Notes under the pieces: generated by a model
What the model saw: the letters and a program-made list of their open reading frames with translations, nothing else
Told to the model about the DNA's origin: nothing
Databases searched by the model: none
Position numbers and translations under genes: made by a program
Source of the DNA: Oasisia sp. SBJ-2009
Taxonomy: Eukaryota; Annelida; Polychaeta; Sabellida; Siboglinidae
Length of the DNA: 64,000 bases
Direction: 5' to 3'
NCBI GenBank assembly: GCA_964017155.1
Contig: OZ024860.1
Coordinates: 53,190,056-53,254,055, forward strand
Shown here: positions 37,401 to 50,102 of the stretch, in pieces
How the letters are laid out: each line of letters opens with the position of its first letter
Numbering within the stretch: the first letter of the stretch is position 1

Positions 37401-40400
37401 TCGTTTTTCTCGATTTGTTTACAAAAGTTGGCAAAATGACGCGCCCGGTCGGTCATTCGTCTACATCCACAAGTGATCTCTACCGTCGTCGAGTCCGTCT
37501 TTCCCGTCTCTCTCCCTCCGCTGGGCCTGGCCGGACCGGACCGCACCTCGCAGTGCGGCCGGGCCGCGCCGGGCCGGGTCGCGCCGGGCAGTTACCGGCG
37601 CCCGGCCGGGCTTCGGAACGCTACCGGCGGCAAGGCTTCGGCGCACACGACCGGGCCGGGCTTCGGCATGCGACCGGCGGCCGGGCTTCGGAACGCGACC
37701 AGGCTTCGGCGCACACGACCGGGCCAGGTTTCGGCACGCCGCTTGCTCAACTGATCCCCCGTAAACGGATCGGACTTTGTCGTCGTTTTCCTCGATTTCT
37801 TCAACTATCACCCTGTTAAGGTCGCCAAATGCCTCGTCACCTCATCTAGCTAGTGGTTCCTTATTACTCCCGCCGTATACCCTCCGGTCGGCACGGAATT
37901 CTGTTGAAAAGAATGTAGACAGACATTTACGTTTCCCCAACTGATCCCCCGTAGACGGATGGGACTTTGTCGTTTTCCTCGATTTTCCGAAAGTTGGCAA
38001 AATGACGCGTACGGCCATTGGGCTTCCTCGAGAGAGTCGTATTTACTCCCCGTGCGCAACACACGCCCGAGAAGACCGACCGGCGCGTCGAACTTTGCCG
38101 TTTTTCTCGATTCGCAGAACTAATCCCCCGTAGACGGATAGGACTTAGTCGTTTTCCTCGATTTTCCGAAAGTTGGCCATATGACGCGCACGACCATTGC
38201 GTTTCCTCGAGAGAGTCGTAGTTACTGCCCGTGCGCGACAAACGCCCGAGAAGACCGACCGGCGCGTGGAACTTTGCCGTTTTTCTCGATTCGCAGAACT
38301 GATCCCCCGTAGACGGATAGGACTTAGTCGTTTTTCTCGATTTGTTTACAAAAGTTGGCAAAATGACGCGCCCGGTCCGTCATTCGTCTACATCCACAAG
38401 TGATCTCTACCGTCGTCGAGTCCGTCTTTCCCGTGTCTCTTCCTCCGCCGGCCCGGGCCGGGCCCGGCCTGGCCGCGCTGGGCCCGGCTGGACCGGACCG
38501 CACTTCGCCGCGCGGCCGGGCCGCGCCGGGCCGGGCCGGGGCGCGCCGGGCAGTTACCGGCGCCCTGCCGGGCTTCGGAACGCGACCGGCGGCAAGGCTT
38601 CGGCGCACACGACCGGCCGGGTTTCGGCATGCGACCGGCGGCCGGGCTTCGGAACGCGACCAGGCTTCGGCGCACACGACCGGGCCAGGTTTCGGCACGC
38701 CGCTTGCTCAACTGATCCCCCGTAGACGGATCGGACTTTGTCGTCGTTTTCCTCGATTTCTCCAACTATCACCCTGTTAAGGTCGCCAAATGCCTCGTCA
38801 CCTCATCTAGCTAGTGGTTCCTTATTACTCCCGCCGTTTACCCGCCGGTCGGTACGGAATTATGTTGAAAAGAATGTAGACAGACATTTACGCTTCCCCA
38901 ACTGATCCCCCGTAGACGGATCGGACTTTGTCGTCGTTTTCCTCGATTTCTCCAACTATCACCCTGTTAAGGTCGCCAAATGCCTCGTCACCTCATCTAG
39001 TTAGTGGTTCCTTATTACTCCCACCGTTTACCCGCCGGTCGGTACGGAATTATGTTGAAAAGAATGTAGACAGACATTTACGCTTCCCCAACTGATCCCC
39101 CGTAGACGGATGGGACTTAGTCGTTTTTCTCGATTTGTTTACAAAAGTTGGCAAACGACGCGCCCGGTCGGTCATTCGTCTACATGCGCAAGTGATCTCT
39201 ACCGTCGTCGAGTCCGTCTTTCCCGTGTCTCTTCCTCCGCCGGCCCGGGCCGGGCCCGGCCTGGCCGCGCTGGGCCCGGCTGGACCGGACCGCACTTCGC
39301 CGCGCGCCGGGCCGCGCCGGGCCGGGCCGGGGCGCGCCGGGCAGTTACCGGCGCCCTGCCGGGCTTCGGAACGCGACCGGCGGCAAGGCTTCGGCGCACA
39401 CGACCGGCCGGGTTTCGGCATGCGACCGGCGGCCGGGCTTCGGAACGCGACCAGGCTTCGGCGCACACGACCGGGCCAGGTTTCGGCACGCCGCTTGCTC
39501 AACTGATCCCCCGTAGACGGATCGGACTTTGTCGTCGTTTTCCTCGATTTCTCCAACTATCACCCTGTTAAGGTCGCCAAATGCCTCGTCACCTCATCTA
39601 GCTAGTGGTTCCTTATTACTCCCGCCGTTTACCCGCCGGTCGGTACGGAATTATGTTGAAAAGAATGTAGACAGACATTTACGCTTCCCCAACTGATCCC
39701 CCGTAGACGGATCGGACTTTGTCGTCGTTTTCCTCGATTTCTCCAACTATCACCCTGTTAAGGTCGCCAAATGCCTCGCTCGTCGTCTAATGATTTTAAA
39801 TTAGTGGTTCCTTATTACTCCCGCAGTTTACCCACCGGTCGGCACGGCACGGCACGGAACTTTGTTGAAACAGGTTTAAACAGAAATTCTCGTTTCCCCA
39901 ACTGATCCCCCGTAGACGGATGGGACTTTGTCGTTTTCCTCGATTTTCCGAAAGTTGGCAAAATGACGCGTACGGCCATTGGGCTTCCTCGAGAGAGTCG
40001 TATTTACTCCCCGTGCGTAACACACGCCCGAGAAGACCGACCGGCGCGTCGAACTTTGCCGTTTTTCTCGATTCGCAGAACTGATCCCCCGTAGACGGAT
40101 AGGACTTAGTCGTTTTCCTCGATTTTCCGAAAGTTGGCCATATGACGCGCACGACCATTGCGTTTCCTCGAGAGAGTCGTAGTTACTGCCCGTGCGCGAC
40201 AAACGCCCGAGAAGACCGACCGGCGCGTGGAACTTTGCCGTTTTTCTCGATTCGCAGAACTGATTCTCCGTAGACGGATAGGACTTAGTCGTTTTTCTCG
40301 ATTTGTTTACAAAAGTTGGCAAAATGACGCGCCCGGTCGGTCATTCGTCTACATCCACAAGTGATCTCTACCGTCGTCGAGTCCGTCTTTCCCGTCTCTC

Positions 40401-41996
40401 TCCCTCCGCTGGGCCTGGCCGGACCGGACCGCACCTCGCAGTGCGGCCGGGCCGCGCCGGGCCGGGTCGCGCCGGGCAGTTACCGGCGCCCGGCCGGGCT
40501 TCGGAACGCTACCGGCGGCAAGGCTTCGGCGCACACGACCGGGCCGGGCTTCGGCATGCGACCGGCGGCCGGGCTTCGGAACGCGACCAGGCTTCGGCGC
40601 ACACGACCGGGCCAGGTTTCGGCACGCCGCTTGCTCAACTGATCCCCCGTAAACGGATCGGACTTTGTCGTCGTTTTCCTCGATTTCTTCAACTATCACC
40701 CTGTTAAGGTCGCCAAATGCCTCGTCACCTCATCTAGCTAGTGGTTCCTTATTACTCTTGCCGTATACCCTCCGGTCGGCACGGAATTCTGTTGAAAAGA
40801 ATGTAGACAGACATTTACGTTTCCCCAACTGATCCCCCGTAGACGGATGGGACTTTGTCGTTTTCCTCGATTTTCCGAAAGTTGGCAAAATGACGCGTAC
40901 GGCCATTGGGCTTCCTCGAGAGAGTCGTATTTACTCCCCGTGCGCAACACACGCCCGAGAAGACCGACCGGCGCGTCGAACTTTGCCGTTTTTCTCGATT
41001 CGCAGAACTAATCCCCCGTAGACGGATAGGACTTAGTCGTTTTCCTCGATTTTCCGAAAGTTGGCCATATGACGCGCACGACCATTGCGTTTCCTCGAGA
41101 GAGTCGTAGTTACTGCCCGTGCGCGACAAACGCCCGAGAAGACCGACCGGCGCGTGGAACTTTGCCGTTTTTCTCGATTCGCAGAACTGATCCCCCGTAG
41201 ACGGATAGGACTTAGTCGTTTTTCTCGATTTGTTTACAAAAGTTGGCAAAATGACGCGCCCGGTCCGTCATTCGTCTACATCCACAAGTGATCTCTACCG
41301 TCGTCGAGTCCGTCTTTCCCGTGTCTCTTCCTCCGCCGGCCCGGGCCGGGCCCGGCCTGGCCGCGCTGGGCCCGGCTGGACCGGACCGCACTTCGCCGCG
41401 CGGCCGGGCCGCGCCGGGCCGGGCCGGGGCGCGCCGGGCAGTTACCGGCGCCCTGCCGGGCTTCGGAACGCGACCGGCGGCAAGGCTTCGGCGCACACGA
41501 CCGGCCGGGTTTCGGCATGCGACCGGCGGCCGGGCTTCGGAACGCGACCAGGCTTCGGCGCACACGACCGGGCCAGGTTTCGGCACGCCGCTTGCTCAAC
41601 TGATCCCCCGTAGACAAATCGGACTTTGTCGTCGTTTTCCTCGATTTCTCCAACTATCACCCTGTTAAGGTCGCCAAATGCCTCGTCACCTCATCTAGCT
41701 AGTGGTTCCTTATTACTCCCGCCGTTTACCCGCCGGTCGGTACGGAATTATGTTGAAAAGAATGTAGACAGACATTTACGCTTCCCCAACTGATCCCCCG
41801 TAGACGGATCGGACTTTGTCGTCGTTTTCCTCGATTTCTCCAACTATCACCCTGTTAAGGTCGCCAAATGCCTCGTCACCTCATCTAGTTAGTGGTTCCT
41901 TATTACTCCCACCGTTTACCCGCCGGTCGGTACGGAATTATGTTGAAAAGAATGTAGACAGACATTTACGCTTCCCCAACTGATCCCCCGTAGACG
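34500..41996. repeat. Satellite block with 2888-bp higher-order repeat
   Basis: Unit order measured in 37,388-40,276: C(379)-A-B-B-C(413)-A-A-C(411)-A-D(209)-B-B, with A 190 and B 179, summing to 2888. Copies start at 34,500, 37,388 and 40,276. The third is cut at 41,996, where the next block begins at its third C. Adjacent copies look nearly identical by eye. Confidence 0.95.
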
Positions 41997-43723
41997 GATG
42001 GGACTTAGTCGTTTTTCTCGATTTGTTTACAAAAGTTGGCAAACGACGCGCCCGGTCGGTCATTCGTCTACATGCGCAAGTGATCTCTACCGTCGTCGAG
42101 TCCGTCTTTCCCGTGTCTCTTCCTCCGCCGGCCCGGGCCGGGCCCGGCCTGGCCGCGCTGGGCCCGGCTGGACCGGACCGCACTTCGCCGCGCGGCCGGG
42201 CCGCGCCGGGCCGGGCCGGGGCGCGCCGGGCAGTTACCGGCGCCCTGCCGGGCTTCGGAACGCGACCGGCGGCAAGGCTTCGGCCCACACGACCGGCCGG
42301 GTTTCGGCATGCGACCGGCGGCCGGGCTTCGGAACGCGACCAGGCTTCGGCGCACACGACCGGGCCAGGTTTCGGCACGCCGCTTGCTCAACTGATCCCC
42401 CGTAGACGGATCGGACTTTGTCGTCGTTTTCCTCGATTTCTCCAACTATCACCCTGTTAAGGTCGCCAAATGCCTCGTCACCTCATCTAGCTAGTGGTTC
42501 CTTATTACTCCCGCCGTATACCCTCCGGTCGGCACGGAATTCTGTTGAAAAGAATGTAGACAGACATTTACGTTTCCCCAACTGATCCGCCGTAGACGGA
42601 TCGGACTTTGTCGTCGTTTTCCTCGATTTCTCCAACTATCACCCTGTTAAGGTCGCCAAATGCCTCGTCTCCTCATCTAGTTAGTGGTTCCTTATTACTC
42701 CCGCCGTTTACCCGCCGGTCGGTACGGAATTATGTTGAAAAGAATGTAGACAGACATTTACGCTTCCCCAACTGATCCCCCGTAGACGGATCGGACTTTG
42801 TCGTCGTTTTCCTCGATTTCTCCAACTATCACCCTGTTAAGGTCGCCAAATGCCTCGTCACCTCATCTAGCTAGTGGTTCCTTATTACTCCCGCCGTATA
42901 CCCTCCGGTCGGCACGGAATTATGTTGAAAAGAATGTAGACAGACATTTACGTTTCCCCAACTGATCCCCCGTAGACGGATGGGACTTTGTCGTTTTCCT
43001 CGATTTTCCGAAAGTTGGCAAAATGACGCGTACGGCCATTGGGCTTCCTCGAGAGAGTCGTATTTACTCCCCGTGCGCAACACACGCCCGAGAAGACCGA
43101 CCGGCGCGTCGAACTTTGCCGTTTTTCTCGATTCGCAGAACTGATCCCCCGTAGACGGATAGGACTTTGTCGTCGTTTTCCTCGATTTCTTCAACTATCA
43201 CCCTGTTAAGGTCGCCAAATGCCTCGCTCGTCGTCTAATGATTTTAAATTAGTGGTTCCTTATTACTCCCGCAGTTTACCCACCGGTCGGCACGGCACGG
43301 CACGGAACTTTGTTGAAACAGGTTTAAACAGAAATTCTCGTTTCCCCAACTGATCCCCGGTAGACGGACGGGACTTTGTCGTTTTCCTCGATTTTCCGAA
43401 AGTTGGCAAAATGACGCGTACGGCCATTGGGCTTCCTCGAGAGAGTCGTATTTACTCCCCGTGCGCAACACACGCCCGAGAAGACCGACCGGCGCGTCGA
43501 ACTTTGCCGTTTTTCTCGATTCGCAGAACTGATCCCCCGTAGACGGATAGGACTTAGTCGTTTTCCTCGATTTTCCGAAAGTTGGCCATATGACGCGCAC
43601 GACCATTGCGTTTCCTCGAGAGAGTCGTAGTTACTGCCCGTGCGCGACAAACGCCCGAGAAGACCGACCGGCGCGTGGAACTTTGCCGTTTTTCTCGATT
43701 CGCAGAACTGATCCCCCGTAGAC

Positions 43724-44137
43724 GGATAGGACTTAGTCGTTTTTCTCGATTTGTTTACAAAAGTTGGCAAACGACGCGCCCGGTCCGTCATTCGTCTACA
43801 TCCACAAGTGATCTCTACCGTCGTCGAGTCCGTCTTTCCCGTGTCTCTTCCTCCGCCGGCCCGGGCCGGGCCCGGCCTGGCCGCGCTGGGCCCGGCTGGA
43901 CCGGACCGCACTTCGCCGCGCGGCCGGGCCGCGCCGGGCCGGGCCGGGGCGCGCCGGGCAGTTACCGGCGCCCTGCCGGGCTTCGGAACGCGACCGGCGG
44001 CAAGGCTTCGGCGCACACGACCGGCCGGGTTTCGGCATGCGACCGGCGGCCGGGCTTCGGAACGCGACCAGGCTTCGGCGCACACGACCGGGCCAGGTTT
44101 CGGCACGCCGCTTGCTCAACTGATCCCCCGTAGACGG
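43724..44137. repeat. Representative GC-rich C monomer
   Basis: It starts like a B monomer (GTTGGCAAACGACGCGCCCGG), then passes a pyrimidine-rich stretch (CCGTCTTTCCCGTGTCTCTT). It enters a GC tract of GGGCC/CCGGG units followed by three to four diverged copies of a GCTTCGG(A/C)-ACGCGACCGG-type subrepeat, and returns to the shared leader. Length variation between C copies is mostly in the GGGCC tract. No gene is evident. Confidence 0.85.
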
Positions 44138-47100
44138 ATCGGACTTTGTCGTCGTTTTCCTCGATTTCTCCAACTATCACCCTGTTAAGGTCGCCAAATG
44201 CCTCGTCACCTCATCTAGCTAGTGGTTCCTTATTACTCCCGCCGTATACCCTCCGGTCGGCACGGAATTCTGTTGAAAAGTATGTAGACATACATTTACG
44301 TTTCCCCAACTGATCCCCCGTAGACGGATCGGACTTTGTCGTCGTTTTCCTCGATTTCTCCAACTATCACCCTGTTAAGGTCGCCAAATGCCTCGTCTCC
44401 TCATCTAGTTAGTGGTTCCTTATTACTCCCGCCGTTTACCCGCCGGTCGGTACGGAATTATGTTGAAAAGAATGTAGACAGACATTTACGCTTCCCCAAC
44501 TGATCCCCCGTAGACGGATCGGACTTTGTCGTCGTTTTCCTCGATTTCTCCAACTATCACCCAGTTAAGGTCGCCAAATGCCTCGTCACCTCATCTAGCT
44601 AGTGGTTCCTTATTACTCCCGCCGTATACCCTCCGGTCGGCACGGAATTATGTTGAAAAGAATGTAGACAGACATTTACGTTTCCCCAACTGATCCCCCG
44701 TAGACGGATGGGACTTTGTCGTTTTCCTCGATTTTCCGAAAGTTGGCAAAATGACGCGTACGGCCATTGGGCTTCCTCGAGAGAGTCGTATTTACTCCCC
44801 GTGCGCAACACACGCCCGAGAAGACCGACCGGCGCGTCGAACTTTGCCGTTTTTCTCGATTCGCAGAACTGATCCCCCCCCCGTAGACGGATAGGACTTT
44901 GTCGTCGTTTTCCTCGATTTCTTCAACTATCACCCTGTTAAGGTCGCCAAATGCCTCGCTCGTCGTCTAATGATTTTAAATTAGTGGTTCCTTATTACTC
45001 CCGCAGTTTACCCACCGGTCGGCACGGCACGGCACGGAACTTTGTTGAAACAGGTTTAAACAGAAATTCTCGTTTCCCCAACTGATCCCCGGTAGACGGA
45101 TGGGACTTTGTCGTTTTCCTCGATTTTCCGAAAGTTGGCAAAATGACGCGTACGGCCATTGGGCTTCCTCGAGAGAGTCGTATTTACTCCCCGTGCGCAA
45201 CACACGCCCGAGAAGACCGACCGGCGCGTGGAACTTTGCCGTTTTTCTCGATTCGCAGAACTGATCCCCCGTAGACGGATAGGACTTAGTCGTTTTTCTC
45301 GATTTGTTTACAAAAGTTGGCAAACGACGCGCCCGGTCCGTCATTCGTCTACATCCACAAGTGATCTCTACCGTCGTCGAGTCCGTCTTTCCCGTGTCTC
45401 TTCCTCCGCCGGCCCGGGCCGGGCCCGGCCTGGCCGCGCTGGGCCCGGCTGGACCGGACCGCACTTCGCCGCGCGGCCGGGCCGCGCCGGGCCGGGCCGG
45501 GGCGCGCCGGGCAGTTACCGGCGCCCTGCCGGGCTTCGGAACGCGACCGGCGGCAAGGCTTCGGCGCACACGACCGGCCGGGTTTCGGCATGCGACCGGC
45601 GGCCGGGCTTCGGAACGCGACCAGGCTTCGGCGCACACGACCGGGCCAGGTTTCGGCACGCCGCTTGCTCAACTGATCCCCCGTAGACGGATCGGACTTT
45701 GTCGTCGTTTTCCTCGATTTCTCCAACTATCACCCTGTTAAGGTCGCCAAATGCCTCGTCACCTCATCTAGCTAGTGGTTCCTTATTACTCCCGCCGTAT
45801 ACCCTCCGGTCGGCACGGAATTCTGTTGAAAAGTATGTAGACATACATTTACGTTTCCCCAACTGATCCCCCGTAGACGGATCGGACTTTGTCGTCGTTT
45901 TCCTCGATTTCTCCAACTATCACCCTGTTAAGGTCGCCAAATGCCTCGTCTCCTCATCTAGTTAGTGGTTCCTTATTACTCCCGCCGTTTACCCGCCGGT
46001 CGGTACGGAATTATGTTGAAAAGAATGTAGACAGACATTTACGCTTCCCCAACTGATCCCCCGTAGACGGATCGGACTTTGTCGTCGTTTTCCTCGATTT
46101 CTCCAACTATCACCCAGTTAAGGTCGCCAAATGCCTCGTCACCTCATCTAGCTAGTGGTTCCTTATTACTCCCGCCGTATACCCTCCGGTCGGCACGGAA
46201 TTATGTTGAAAAGAATGTAGACAGACATTTACGTTTCCCCAACTGATCCCCCGTAGACGGATGGGACTTTGTCGTTTTCCTCGATTTTCCGAAAGTTGGC
46301 AAAATGACGCGTACGGCCATTGGGCTTCCTCGAGAGAGTCGTATTTACTCCCCGTGCGCAACACACGCCCGAGAAGACCGACCGGCGCGTCGAACTTTGC
46401 CGTTTTTCTCGATTCGCAGAACTGATCCCCCGTAGACGGATAGGACTTTGTCGTCGTTTTCCTCGATTTCTTCAACTATCACCCTGTTAAGGTCGCCAAA
46501 TGCCTCGCTCGTCGTCTAATGATTTTAAATTAGTGGTTCCTTATTACTCCCGCAGTTTACCCACCGGTCGGCACGGCACGGCACGGAACTTTGTTGAAAC
46601 AGGTTTAAACAGAAATTCTCGTTTCCCCAACTGATCCCCGGTAGACGGATGGGACTTTGTCGTTTTCCTCGATTTTCCGAAAGTTGGCAAAATGACGCGT
46701 ACGGCCATTGGGCTTCCTCGAGAGAGTCGTATTTACTCCCCGTGCGCAACACACGCCCGAGAAGACCGACCGGCGCGTCGAACTTTGCCGTTTTTCTCGA
46801 TTCGCAGAACTGATCCCCCGTAGACGGATAGGACTTAGTCGTTTTCCTCGATTTTCCGAAAGTTGGCCATATGACGCGCACGACCATTGCGTTTCCTCGA
46901 GAGAGTCGTAGTTACTGCCCGTGCGCGACAAACGCCCGAGAAGACCGACCGGCGCGTGGAACTTTGCCGTTTTTCTCGATTCGCAGAACTGATCCCCCGT
47001 AGACGGATAGGACTTAGTCGTTTTTCTCGATTTGTTTACAAAAGTTGGCAAACGACGCGCCCGGTCCGTCATTCGTCTACATCCACAAGTGATCTCTACC

Positions 47101-49714
47101 GTCGTCGAGTCCGTCTTTCCCGTGTCTCTTCCTCCGCCGGCCCGGGCCGGGCCCGGCCTGGCCGCGCTGGGCCCGGCTGGACCGGACCGCACTTCGCCGC
47201 GCGGCCGGGCCGCGCCGGGCCGGGCCGGGGCGCGCCGGGCAGTTACCGGCGCCCTGCCGGGCTTCGGAACGCGACCGGCGGCAAGGCTTCGGCGCACACG
47301 ACCGGCCGGGTTTCGGCATGCGACCGGCGGCCGGGCTTCGGAACGCGACCAGGCTTCGGCGCACACGACCGGGCCAGGTTTCGGCACGCCGCTTGCTCAA
47401 CTGATCCCCCGTAGACGGATCGGACTTTGTCGTCGTTTTCCTCGATTTCTCCAACTATCACCCTGTTAAGGTCGCCAAATGCCTCGTCACCTCATCTAGC
47501 TAGTGGTTCCTTATTACTCCCGCCGTATACCCTCCGGTCGGCACGGAATTCTGTTGAAAAGTATGTAGACATACATTTACGTTTCCCCAACTGATCCCCC
47601 GTAGACGGATCGGACTTTGTCGTCGTTTTCCTCGATTTCTCCAACTATCACCCTGTTAAGGTCGCCAAATGCCTCGTCTCCTCATCTAGTTAGTGGTTCC
47701 TTATTACTCCCGCCGTTTACCCGCCGGTCGGTACGGAATTATGTTGAAAAGAATGTAGACAGACATTTACGCTTCCCCAACTGATCCCCCGTAGACGGAT
47801 CGGACTTTGTCGTCGTTTTCCTCGATTTCTCCAACTATCACCCAGTTAAGGTCGCCAAATGCCTCGTCACCTCATCTAGCTAGTGGTTCCTTATTACTCC
47901 CGCCGTATACCCTCCGGTCGGCACGGAATTATGTTGAAAAGAATGTAGACAGACATTTACGTTTCCCCAACTGATCCCCCGTAGACGGATGGGACTTTGT
48001 CGTTTTCCTCGATTTTCCGAAAGTTGGCAAAATGACGCGTACGGCCATTGGGCTTCCTCGAGAGAGTCGTATTTACTCCCCGTGCGCAACACACGCCCGA
48101 GAAGACCGACCGGCGCGTCGAACTTTGCCGTTTTTCTCGATTCGCAGAACTGATCCCCCGTAGACGGATAGGACTTTGTCGTCGTTTTCCTCGATTTCTT
48201 CAACTATCACCCTGTTAAGGTCGCCAAATGCCTCGCTCGTCGTCTAATGATTTTAAATTAGTGGTTCCTTATTACTCCCGCAGTTTACCCACCGGTCGGC
48301 ACGGCACGGCACGGAACTTTGTTGAAACAGGTTTAAACAGAAATTCTCGTTTCCCCAACTGATCCCCGGTAGACGGATGGGACTTTGTCGTTTTCCTCGA
48401 TTTTCCGAAAGTTGGCAAAATGACGCGTACGGCCATTGGGCTTCCTCGAGAGAGTCGTATTTACTCCCCGTGCGCAACACACGCCCGAGAAGACCGACCG
48501 GCGCGTGGAACTTTGCCGTTTTTCTCGATTCGCAGAACTGATCCCCCGTAGACGGATAGGACTTAGTCGTTTTTCTCGATTTGTTTACAAAAGTTGGCAA
48601 ACGACGCGCCCGGTCCGTCATTCGTCTACATCCACAAGTGATCTCTACCGTCGTCGAGTCCGTCTTTCCCGTGTCTCTTCCTCCGCCGGCCCGGGCCGGG
48701 CCCGGCCTGGCCGCGCTGGGCCCGGCTGGACCGGACCGCACTTCGCCGCGCGGCCGGGCCGCGCCGGGCCGGGCCGGGGCGCGCCGGGCAGTTACCGGCG
48801 CCCTGCCGGGCTTCGGAACGCGACCGGCGGCAAGGCTTCGGCGCACACGACCGGCCGGGTTTCGGCATGCGACCGGCGGCCGGGCTTCGGAACGCGACCA
48901 GGCTTCGGCGCACACGACCGGGCCAGGTTTCGGCACGCCGCTTGCTCAACTGATCCCCCGTAGACGGATCGGACTTTGTCGTCGTTTTCCTCGATTTCTC
49001 CAACTATCACCCTGTTAAGGTCGCCAAATGCCTCGTCACCTCATCTAGCTAGTGGTTCCTTATTACTCCCGCCGTATACCCTCCGGTCGGCACGGAATTC
49101 TGTTGAAAAGTATGTAGACATACATTTACGTTTCCCCAACTGATCCCCCGTAGACGGATCGGACTTTGTCGTCGTTTTCCTCGATTTCTCCAACTATCAC
49201 CCTGTTAAGGTCGCCAAATGCCTCGTCTCCTCATCTAGTTAGTGGTTCCTTATTACTCCCGCCGTTTACCCGCCGGTCGGTACGGAATTATGTTGAAAAG
49301 AATGTAGACAGACATTTACGCTTCCCCAACTGATCCCCCGTAGACGGATCGGACTTTGTCGTCGTTTTCCTCGATTTCTCCAACTATCACCCAGTTAAGG
49401 TCGCCAAATGCCTCGTCACCTCATCTAGCTAGTGGTTCCTTATTACTCCCGCCGTATACCCTCCGGTCGGCACGGAATTATGTTGAAAAGAATGTAGACA
49501 GACATTTACGTTTCCCCAACTGATCCCCCGTAGACGGATGGGACTTTGTCGTTTTCCTCGATTTTCCGAAAGTTGGCAAAATGACGCGTACGGCCATTGG
49601 GCTTCCTCGAGAGAGTCGTATTTACTCCCCGTGCGCAACACACGCCCGAGAAGACCGACCGGCGCGTCGAACTTTGCCGTTTTTCTCGATTCGCAGAACT
49701 GATCCCCCGTAGAC

Positions 49715-49923
49715 GGATAGGACTTTGTCGTCGTTTTCCTCGATTTCTTCAACTATCACCCTGTTAAGGTCGCCAAATGCCTCGCTCGTCGTCTAATGAT
49801 TTTAAATTAGTGGTTCCTTATTACTCCCGCAGTTTACCCACCGGTCGGCACGGCACGGCACGGAACTTTGTTGAAACAGGTTTAAACAGAAATTCTCGTT
49901 TCCCCAACTGATCCCCGGTAGAC
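49715..49923. repeat. Representative D monomer (209 bp)
   Basis: It shares the leader and the TTAAGGTCGCCAAATGCCTCG core with A. It then reads CTCGTCGTCTAATGATTTTA and AATTAGTGG, so the 28S-like ATCTAATTAGTG is split by an insertion. A weaker antisense segment follows (TTACTCCCGCAGTTTACCCA). The tail differs from A: a CGGCA trimer array and TTGTTGAAACAGGTTTAAAC. Confidence 0.85.
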
Positions 49924-50102
49924 GGATGGGACTTTGTCGTTTTCCTCGATTTTCCGAAAGTTGGCAAAATGACGCGTACGGCCATTGGGCTTCCTCGAGA
50001 GAGTCGTATTTACTCCCCGTGCGCAACACACGCCCGAGAAGACCGACCGGCGCGTGGAACTTTGCCGTTTTTCTCGATTCGCAGAACTGATCCCCCGTAG
50101 AC
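49924..50102. repeat. Representative B monomer (179 bp)
   Basis: It has the shared leader, then CCGAAAGTTGGCAAAATGACG, ATTGGGCTTCCTCGAGAGAG, TTTACTCCCCGTGCGC and CGCCCGAGAAGACCGACCGG. It lacks the 28S-like core but aligns loosely with A at several words (GGCAAAATG, TTACTCCC), so A and B are probably distant duplicates. Confidence 0.85.
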
